DNA of 6,465 nucleotides. It comes from an uncultured Thermoleophilia bacterium. GTDB taxonomy: Bacteria > Actinomycetota > Thermoleophilia > Gaiellales > F1-60-MAGs149. Positions within the stretch are counted from its first letter, which is position 1; every line of letters begins with the position of its first letter. A program made the position numbers and the translations under genes. The stretch is taken from assembly GCA_902806305.1 (NCBI GenBank), contig CADCWC010000233.1:1-6465 (forward strand), given 5' to 3'. The notes under the pieces were generated by a model that saw only the letters and a list, made by a program, of their open reading frames with translations, had not been told where the DNA came from and made no database searches. Positions 1 through 4,505 of the stretch are shown in pieces.

Positions 1-1
1 G

Positions 2-49
2 ACCCCGGCGGACGTCCGTCCGGCGCACATCGGTCGGCGCACGCTGTGA
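2..49 (+). CDS. possible C-terminal tail of a plus-strand gene cut by the left edge
   Basis: A frame open from the window edge ends in TGA at 47-49 and encodes 15 residues, TPADVRPAHIGRRTL. Thirteen of its fifteen sense codons end in G or C, as in the real genes here, and the stop lies just before the perfect palindrome at 50-77, as expected for a gene end facing the convergent methyltransferase. The piece is too short to recognise a family, and another frame is also open through this stretch. The call rests only on codon use and position before a terminator-like palindrome. Confidence 0.3.
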   Translation, partial: TPADVRPAHIGRRTL

Positions 50-77
50 GCCCGCCGGCCGAGCTCGGCCGGCGGGC
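50..77. terminator. perfect 28-base palindrome, probable bidirectional terminator
   Basis: The left arm GCCCGCCGGCCGAG (50-63) is followed at once by its exact reverse complement (64-77), so either strand could fold into a very strong GC hairpin, with the central bases forming the loop. It begins one base after a possible plus-strand stop (47-49) and lies 9 bases beyond the methyltransferase stop on the minus strand (87-89), which is where a shared terminator of converging genes would sit. There is no T-run on either side, so it would be a U-less terminator of the kind often proposed for high-GC actinobacteria. Confidence 0.6.
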
Positions 78-86
78 GCCGCTGCG

Positions 87-716
87 TCAGGGCCGCGCTC
101 GGGCCCACACGCCCCAGAGCGGATCGCCCGGCGCGCCGCGCGGCGTGCGCAGGGCGGACTCGGGCGGGCCGAAGACGCCCGAGCAGCGGAAGTACGTCTC
201 GACGAGCTCGACGCGGCCGGCCTCGTCGGCGGCCCGCCACCCGAGGATGGCCTTGGTCGGGAACAGCCGGTTCGAGAACGTCACCACGAACGGCGCACCG
301 GCCCGCAGGCATCGGCCGACCTCACGGAAGACGGCCACAGGACGGGTCAGGTAGTCGACCGAGACGCAGCACACGGCCCCGTCGAGCGAGTCCGCGCGGA
401 CCGGGAGACGCGCGTCGACGTTCAGGTCCTGGACGTGATGCTCCGCGAGCGCGCGGTTCGCGGCCAGCTCGGCCTCGTTCAGGCCGACGCCGATCAGATG
501 CTCGGGCGGCGTCCGGAAGTGCGAGACCCACGACGCCATCAGATCGAGCACCAGCCCGTCGAGCGCGAGCTCCTCGTAGAGGGCGCCGACCGCCGCGGTC
601 GCCCCCTCGTCGATGTGGGTCACGAGCCGCGGGGCGGCGTAGAACTCGGAGTCCGCGGTCTCGTCCAGCCGCTCGAAGAAGCGGGGCGGGAAACGCTCGG
701 CGTGGTGCGGGGCCAC
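87..716 (-). CDS. class I SAM-dependent methyltransferase
   Basis: This 209-residue protein looks like a small cytosolic Rossmann-fold methyltransferase. The motif I position reads VLDLMASWVSH (residues 56-66), followed by a second-strand end at GVGLNEAEL (76-84), QDLN (96-99), a strand with DGAVCCVSVDYL (112-123), and a C-terminal strand in LRAGAPFVVTFSNR (137-150). The N-terminal segment FFERLDETADSEFYAAPRLV and the SNRLFPTKA stretch resemble a subfamily of uncharacterised methyltransferases in actinobacteria and cyanobacteria. Motif I lacks the usual glycine-rich GxGxG, which seems to be a trait of that subfamily, not decay. The GTG start (714-716) is the only start available, because an in-frame stop lies three codons upstream; its ribosome site is weak. 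The gene is divergent from the sugar operon and may share its regulatory gap. The substrate cannot be told from sequence, and a link to the operon is not shown. Confidence 0.82.
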   Translation of the reverse strand: MAPHHAERFPPRFFERLDETADSEFYAAPRLVTHIDEGATAAVGALYEELALDGLVLDLMASWVSHFRTPPEHLIGVGLNEAELAANRALAEHHVQDLNVDARLPVRADSLDGAVCCVSVDYLTRPVAVFREVGRCLRAGAPFVVTFSNRLFPTKAILGWRAADEAGRVELVETYFRCSGVFGPPESALRTPRGAPGDPLWGVWARARP

Positions 717-797
717 GCCCCGTCATTCGCACGGACGGACCGCGAGGACGGCAGGCCTGGTGCGCCGCCGATGCGCCGGAGTGGCGCCCGCGGTGAC

Positions 798-813
798 CGA
801 TGCTATAGCATCG
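798..813. promoter_or_regulatory. perfect 16-base palindrome, candidate GntR operator overlapping a -10-like TATAGC
   Basis: CGATGCTATAGCATCG is perfectly two-fold symmetric and is one of the most AT-rich spots in the window. It lies 31 bases before the first operon gene, in the gap between divergent genes. Its core contains TATAGC on the plus strand (804-809) and, by symmetry, on the minus strand (802-807), so it may overlap a -10 element in one or both directions; no convincing -35 box is visible. FCD-type GntR repressors bind short palindromes of this size, and such a regulator is encoded in the same operon, so self-contained repression is a fair inference. I saw no second copy in the window. 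The match to a specific regulator is inferred from position and symmetry only. Confidence 0.6.
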
Positions 814-831
814 CCTCGCCCATCCCGGATC

Positions 832-839
832 GAGAGGAG
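832..839 (+). promoter_or_regulatory. ribosome binding site deciding the GTG start of the first operon gene
   Basis: GAGAGGAG ends five bases before the GTG at 845. It is a strong Shine-Dalgarno match and fixes the SDR start at 845, leaving only 18 bases between the 798-813 palindrome and this site. Confidence 0.7.
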
Positions 840-844
840 CTCGC

Positions 845-1591
845 GTGGAGGTGCTGCGTGGCAGAGCCGTGGTCGTGACCGGAGCGTCGTCCGGGATCGG
901 GCAGGCCGTCGCCCGCCGCTGTGCGGGCGAGGGCGCGAGCGTGCTGGCCGTCGGGCGCCGCCCGGAGGGGCTCGAGGAGACCGCGGCGGGCCACGACGGG
1001 ATCACGACCCACGTCGCCGACCTGCGCGACGACGACGCCCCCGCCGACGTCGTGGCGGTCGCGGTGGAGCGGTTCGGCCGGCTCGACGGGCTGGTCCACG
1101 CGGCGGGCACCGTGCTGCGCGGCGAGGACCCGCTGGCCACCACCGACGTCCGCCACGCCGAGCTCGTCACCGACAACCTCGTGCTGCCGTTCCGGATGGC
1201 GCGCGAGGCCGCGCGGGCGATGGTCGACGACGGCGGTGGCTCGGTGGTGCTCGTCTCGAGCCAGCTCGCCCACGTCGGAGCTCCCGGCTACGCGAGCTAC
1301 TCGGCCGCCAAGGGCGGCGTGGAGAGCCTCGTCCGCGCCCTGGCCGTCGACCTCGGACCGCGCGGCGTCCGCGTCAACGCGCTCGCCCCGGGCGTGGTCC
1401 GCACGCCGATGGCCTACGTCGACCGTGAGCACTTCGACGACATGATCGACGACGTGGCGGCGCGGCACCCGCTCCGGCGGATCGGCGAGCCCGACGATCT
1501 GGCCGGGCCTGCGGTCTTCCTGCTCGGCGACGACAGCCGCTGGATGACGGGCGCGAGCCTCGTCGTCGACGGCGGGTACACGATCCAATGA
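845..1591 (+). CDS. SDR family NAD(P)-dependent oxidoreductase
   Basis: This is a complete classical short-chain dehydrogenase/reductase of 248 residues, a usual length for the family, likely a cytosolic enzyme that oxidises or reduces a hydroxyl or carbonyl on a small substrate. The cofactor motif TGASSGIG is at residues 12-19, D59 sits in the ADL motif, HAAGT (85-89) takes the place of NNAG, and the catalytic tetrad is N111, S139, Y152 and K156 (YSAAK). The closing segment APGVVRTPM and the final GASLVVDGGYTIQ are typical. GRR at 37-39 after the second strand would allow NADP, but preference cannot be settled by eye. It starts at GTG 845 behind a good ribosome site and overlaps the next gene by four bases (ATGA), so the two are translationally coupled. 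By context it probably oxidises a sugar, lactone or sugar acid. Confidence 0.93.
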   Translation: MEVLRGRAVVVTGASSGIGQAVARRCAGEGASVLAVGRRPEGLEETAAGHDGITTHVADLRDDDAPADVVAVAVERFGRLDGLVHAAGTVLRGEDPLATTDVRHAELVTDNLVLPFRMAREAARAMVDDGGGSVVLVSSQLAHVGAPGYASYSAAKGGVESLVRALAVDLGPRGVRVNALAPGVVRTPMAYVDREHFDDMIDDVAARHPLRRIGEPDDLAGPAVFLLGDDSRWMTGASLVVDGGYTIQ

Positions 1592-2607
1592 GCGCGGCGC
1601 CACTCGTGGTCATCACCGACTCGGACCTCGGGTCGGACGGCGTCGAGGAACGGCTGCTCTCCGAGGCGGGACTCCGCGTGCGGCGTGCGGCCTGCGTGAC
1701 CGCCGACGACGTGCGCGAGGCGGCGGCCGGCGCCACCGCCGCGATCGTCCAGTGGGCGCCCGTGACGGCGGAGGTGCTCGACGCGCTGCCCGGCCTGCGC
1801 TTCGTCAGCCGCCTCGGCATCGGCTACGACATGATCGACGTGGACGCCGCCGCGGCGCGTGGCGTCGCGGTCGCGAACACGCCCGCGTACTGCGTCGAGG
1901 AGGTGGCGTCGCACACGCTGGCGCTGATCCTCTGCTTCGCGCGCGGCATCGTGGCCTACGACCGCGCCGTCCACGCCGGCACGTGGGCGCCGATCGAGTC
2001 CTACCGGGCGGCGTGCCGACCGTCGGACGCCACCGTGGCGGTGGTCGGGATGGGTCGCATCGGGGCTCGCGTCGCGGCCATGGCCGCGGCGTGCGGCTTC
2101 CGGGTGGTGGCGCACGACCCGTTCGTGCCTGCCGACCGCATCGCCGCCCTCGGGGCGCGGGCCGTGCCGCTCGACGAGGCGTTGACGACGGGCGACATCG
2201 TGACGCTGCACCTGCCCCTGACCGCCGAGACCCGGCACCTGGTCGACGCGCGGGCGCTCGCGTCCATGCGGGCGACGAGCGTGCTCGTCAACACGTGTCG
2301 CGGCGAGCTCGTCGACGAGGACGCGCTCGCCGACGCGCTCCGCGACGGCGTGATCGCCGGCGCCGGCCTCGACGTCTTCCGCCGGGAGCCGCTCCCGGAC
2401 TCGAGCCCGCTGCGGTCGCTGCCGAACGTGCTGCTCACGCCGCACGCCGCGTGGTACTCGCCGACGGCCCTGCGGGAGCTGCCGCGGCTCGCGACCCAGC
2501 AGGTGATCGACTTCCTGGCGGGCCGGCCGGTGCCGAGCATCGTGAACCGCGTCGACCCGGGACGCGACGGCGACGGGGCGCGGGCGGCCGTGCCGAGCAC
2601 GTCGTGA
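1588..2607 (+). CDS. D-2-hydroxyacid dehydrogenase, CtBP-like subgroup
   Basis: This 339-residue protein belongs to the D-isomer-specific 2-hydroxyacid dehydrogenases, which interconvert 2-keto acids and D-2-hydroxy acids with NAD(H). The N-terminal catalytic half carries SRLGIGYDMIDVDAA (74-88) and NTPAYCVEEVASHTLALIL (97-115). The Rossmann half has GMGRIG (154-159) and D177 at the end of the next strand, which favours NAD over NADP. The catalytic residues are R238 (NTCRGEL), E267 (RREPLP) and H286 (TPHAAWYS). The HAAWYS form, with Trp after the His, is typical of the CtBP-like branch. The last 15 or so residues are polar and low in complexity. The ATG overlaps the SDR stop. In this operon a sugar-derived 2-keto or 2-hydroxy acid is the likely substrate; annotation as phosphoglycerate dehydrogenase would be an over-call. 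Confidence 0.92.
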   Translation: MSAAPLVVITDSDLGSDGVEERLLSEAGLRVRRAACVTADDVREAAAGATAAIVQWAPVTAEVLDALPGLRFVSRLGIGYDMIDVDAAAARGVAVANTPAYCVEEVASHTLALILCFARGIVAYDRAVHAGTWAPIESYRAACRPSDATVAVVGMGRIGARVAAMAAACGFRVVAHDPFVPADRIAALGARAVPLDEALTTGDIVTLHLPLTAETRHLVDARALASMRATSVLVNTCRGELVDEDALADALRDGVIAGAGLDVFRREPLPDSSPLRSLPNVLLTPHAAWYSPTALRELPRLATQQVIDFLAGRPVPSIVNRVDPGRDGDGARAAVPSTS

Positions 2608-2610
2608 GCA

Positions 2611-2632
2611 GTCGAGGCGCGCAGCGCGCGAC
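2611..2632. repeat. GC-rich stem-loop, possibly an intergenic palindromic repeat unit
   Basis: Just after the dehydrogenase stop, GTCG (2611-2614) can pair with CGAC (2629-2632), and inside it GCGC (2617-2620) with GCGC (2624-2627) around a GCA loop, leaving a small bulge on each side. It resembles the neighbouring hairpin at 2650-2677 in layout (outer stem, bulge, inner stem, three-base purine-containing loop). Such elements are often dispersed between genes in high-GC genomes, but only this pair is visible here. A weak transcription or mRNA-stability role is possible. Confidence 0.4.
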
Positions 2633-2649
2633 CGGCGGTGGCGAGCGCC

Positions 2650-2677
2650 GTGGCAGCATCTCGCGGAGCGAGGCCAC
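2650..2677 (+). promoter_or_regulatory. mRNA hairpin that would hide the ribosome site of the decarboxylase-like gene
   Basis: GTGGC (2650-2654) pairs with GCCAC (2673-2677), and CTCGC (2660-2664) with GCGAG (2668-2672), around a GGA loop; AGCAT (2655-2659) bulges on the left arm. All ten base pairs are Watson-Crick. The best Shine-Dalgarno candidate for the GTG at 2681 is GAGG (2670-2673, spacing 7), which lies within the right arm, while GGAG (2665-2668) is mostly in the loop. Translation of the next gene could therefore depend on opening this stem, or it may be a palindromic repeat that happens to lie there. Confidence 0.45.
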
Positions 2678-2680
2678 GGG

Positions 2681-3412
2681 GTGAGCCCGTTCGACCCGAC
2701 CGACGTCCTCTCGACGCCGTACGGCGCGCCGCTCGTGCCGGTCCTGCCGATCCGCCTGCGGCGCACCGAGATCCTGACCGTCGTCTACCGCACCGACCGC
2801 GCGGCGGCCGACGCGCTCATCCCGGCCCCGCTCGAGCTGACGGGCGATCTCTGCGTCGTGCACGTCTACCGGATGCACGACGCCGAATGGTTCGGCGTGT
2901 ACTGCGAGTCGGCCTTCCAGCTGCCGGTGCGGCTGCCCGACGGTCGCCCGGCCGTCTACTCGCCGTTCCTCGTGCTGGAGTCCGACGGCGCCGTCGCGGC
3001 GGGCCGCGAGCTCTACGGGCAGCCGAAGAAGGACGGGCAGGTCAGCCTCGGCCCCGACGGCGACCTCCTCGTCGGCCGGGTGGCCCGCAACGGCATCGAC
3101 CTGGCCACGGCCACGCTGCCCTGGAAGCAGACGCGGGCGGTGCGGGGGCTGGACGAGCTCGTGCCCGGGGCGGGACTGAACGTCAACCTCCGGATCCTCC
3201 CGGAGGACCGGGGCGCCGTTCGTCGCGAGCTCGTCGTCCGCTCGTTCGAGGACGTCGTGGTGCACGAGGCCTGGGAGGGGTCCGCCACCCTGGAGCTGCG
3301 GCCGAACGCCCAGGTGCCGGTCCACCGGCTCGCGGTGCGCGACGTCGTCGTCGGCCTGCACCGCCTGGTCGACCTCACGCTGCCGCCCGGCGAGGTGATC
3401 CATCGCTACTGA
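2681..3412 (+). CDS. acetoacetate decarboxylase family protein
   Basis: This 243-residue protein has the fold signature of the acetoacetate decarboxylase superfamily, whose members form a Schiff base with a keto acid and decarboxylate it or do related lyase chemistry. The key block is GRELYGQPKKDG (residues 108-119), where K116-K117 match the adjacent Schiff-base and pKa-tuning lysines (115 and 116) of the clostridial enzyme. E76 in YCESAF and basic residues around R27-R28 fit other conserved sites. The protein is about the usual length, with no signal peptide or membrane segment. GTG 2681 is the only start codon in this frame near the beginning; an open upstream extension has no ATG, GTG or TTG. 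It lies 73 bases after the hydroxyacid dehydrogenase. A sugar-derived beta-keto acid is a likely substrate; acetoacetate itself is less likely in this context. Confidence 0.85.
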   Translation: MSPFDPTDVLSTPYGAPLVPVLPIRLRRTEILTVVYRTDRAAADALIPAPLELTGDLCVVHVYRMHDAEWFGVYCESAFQLPVRLPDGRPAVYSPFLVLESDGAVAAGRELYGQPKKDGQVSLGPDGDLLVGRVARNGIDLATATLPWKQTRAVRGLDELVPGAGLNVNLRILPEDRGAVRRELVVRSFEDVVVHEAWEGSATLELRPNAQVPVHRLAVRDVVVGLHRLVDLTLPPGEVIHRY

Positions 3413-3494
3413 CGGCACACGACCGGGGCGGGTCATCCCCGCGACGCTGACGGCTCCGCTCCAGACACGGCCGGACCAGAGCCTGGCCGAGGCG

Positions 3495-4139
3495 GTGGCG
3501 GGGCGGCTCCGCGGCGCGATCCACGCGGGCGAGCTCCAGCCGGGCGCGCGGCTCGTCGAGCGGGCGCTCGCGGCGAGCCTCGGGGTCAGCCACATCCCGG
3601 TCCGGGAAGCCTTCGCCCGTCTCGAGGAGGAGTCGCTGGTCGTGCGGGCGCCGCGGCGGGGCGCCCGCGTGGCGGAGGTGTCGCCGCAGACGCTGGCCGA
3701 GCTGTCCGAGATCCGCGTCGTCCTCGAGCGGCTCGTGGTGCGGCGGGTGCAGGCGGCCTGGTCGCCCGAGGCCGAGACCGCCCTGCGCGGCATCGTCGAC
3801 GAGATGCTCGCCGCCGCGGCCACGGGTGACGTGACGGCCGTCTACGAGCTCGACTGGCGCTTCCACGAGACGCTGTGGCGGCTCGCCGACCACCAGATCC
3901 TGCTCGAGGTGGTGGCGCAGATGCGCGGCCGCATCGAGCGCTTCCTCCGCGTGGCGACGCTCGCCCTGCCGCCCGACGCCCTCCGGGTGCACGCCGAGGC
4001 GCACGTCGGGCTGCTCGAGGCGATCGCCGGCGGCAGCCGCTCCCGCGCCGAGCGCGCGATGGAGCGGCACATCAGCGTGGCCGCCCGACGCATCGCGCGG
4101 ACGGGCGAGCTCGGCGACGACGGGCCGCCGGCTCGCTGA
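3495..4139 (+). CDS. GntR family transcriptional regulator, FadR/FCD subgroup (true start uncertain, probably upstream)
   Basis: The first 60 or so residues form a GntR winged helix-turn-helix (LAASLGVSHIPVREAFARLEE, roughly residues 25-45, then the wing RAPRRGARV). The rest is an all-helical FCD ligand domain with the expected metal-site residues D120 and H124 (DWRFH), H170 and H192. The family binds palindromic DNA and responds to carboxylates such as sugar acids, usually as a repressor. GTG 3495 gives 214 residues but clips the first helix: the same frame is open back to 3399, and its translation just upstream, PLQTRPDQSLAEAVAGRLRGAI, is exactly how these proteins begin. No ATG, GTG or TTG occurs in that extension; CTG at 3447 is the best in-frame candidate. 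It lies inside the operon and may act at the 798-813 palindrome. Confidence 0.9.
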   Translation: MAGRLRGAIHAGELQPGARLVERALAASLGVSHIPVREAFARLEEESLVVRAPRRGARVAEVSPQTLAELSEIRVVLERLVVRRVQAAWSPEAETALRGIVDEMLAAAATGDVTAVYELDWRFHETLWRLADHQILLEVVAQMRGRIERFLRVATLALPPDALRVHAEAHVGLLEAIAGGSRSRAERAMERHISVAARRIARTGELGDDGPPAR

Positions 4140-4172
4140 GGGCTCCCGCCCGGCGCCCAGGACCCAGAACCG

Positions 4173-4180
4173 AAGGAGGA
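4173..4180 (+). promoter_or_regulatory. strong ribosome binding site of the mutarotase gene
   Basis: AAGGAGGA is a near-perfect anti-16S match ending three bases before the ATG at 4184 and is the strongest ribosome site in the window. It rules out longer in-frame starts that run back into the regulator gene, and suggests that this small protein is made at a higher rate than its neighbours. Confidence 0.8.
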
Positions 4181-4183
4181 CCC

Positions 4184-4498
4184 ATGGAACGGCTGTGCTT
4201 CACGTTCGACATCTACCCGGGCCAGGAGGACGAGTACAAGCGCCGGCACGACGAGATCTGGCCCGAGATGTCGGCCGCGGTCCGCGAGAGCGGGATGCGC
4301 AACTACTCGCTGTTCCGCCGTGGGCAGCAGATCGTCGGCTACTGCGAGTGTGAGCCGGACGTCGCCACGGCGCTCGAGCGCATCGGCGCCACGGACGTCA
4401 ACCGCCGCTGGGCGGCCTGGTTCGAGGAGGTCATCGTGGCGCTGACGGACGAGGCCGGGAACCTCATGCGGCTCGAGGAGGTCTGGCATCAGGACTGA
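4184..4498 (+). CDS. rhaM: L-rhamnose mutarotase family protein
   Basis: The 104-residue product matches the full length of the L-rhamnose mutarotase family, dimeric ferredoxin-like cytosolic enzymes that interconvert alpha and beta anomers of a sugar so that the next enzyme receives the right form. Y18 and H22 in EYKRRHDEIWPEM fall at the same positions as the catalytic Tyr18 and His22 of the E. coli enzyme. The NYSLF segment and TDVNRRWAAWFEEV also fit the E. coli TDVCQRWW region, and the end LRLEEVWHQD matches the family terminus (LQEVFYLP). It lies 44 bases after the regulator and 7 bases before the isomerase-like gene, as expected for a mutarotase feeding an isomerase. Family members also act on sugars other than rhamnose, so the exact sugar is open. 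Confidence 0.9.
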   Translation: MERLCFTFDIYPGQEDEYKRRHDEIWPEMSAAVRESGMRNYSLFRRGQQIVGYCECEPDVATALERIGATDVNRRWAAWFEEVIVALTDEAGNLMRLEEVWHQD

Positions 4499-4505
4499 CG
4501 GCGCC

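Noticed and set aside
46..354. Plus-strand open frame starting at a GTG inside the left palindrome
   Set aside because: It is antisense to the methyltransferase, and its composition fits a shadow frame.
752..759. CAGGCCTG palindrome and nearby TGCGCCG direct repeat (761-767, 772-778)
   Set aside because: Both are short and GC-rich, as expected by chance at this base composition, unlike the longer AT-containing palindrome at 798-813.
1414..2766. Long minus-strand open frame across the hydroxyacid dehydrogenase gene
   Set aside because: It is an Arg/His-rich antisense frame produced by strong G/C third-position bias; the plus strand encodes clear catalytic motifs here.
3405..3500. Frameshifted fusion of the decarboxylase-like protein with the regulator
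   Set aside because: The decarboxylase-like protein ends at a normal family length and the regulator frame has its own typical leader, so two separate proteins are more likely; only the start codon is in doubt.
2435..3823. Long minus-strand open frame across the decarboxylase-like and regulator genes
   Set aside because: Its composition is typical of a shadow frame, with no recognisable domain, and it covers three real plus-strand gene segments.
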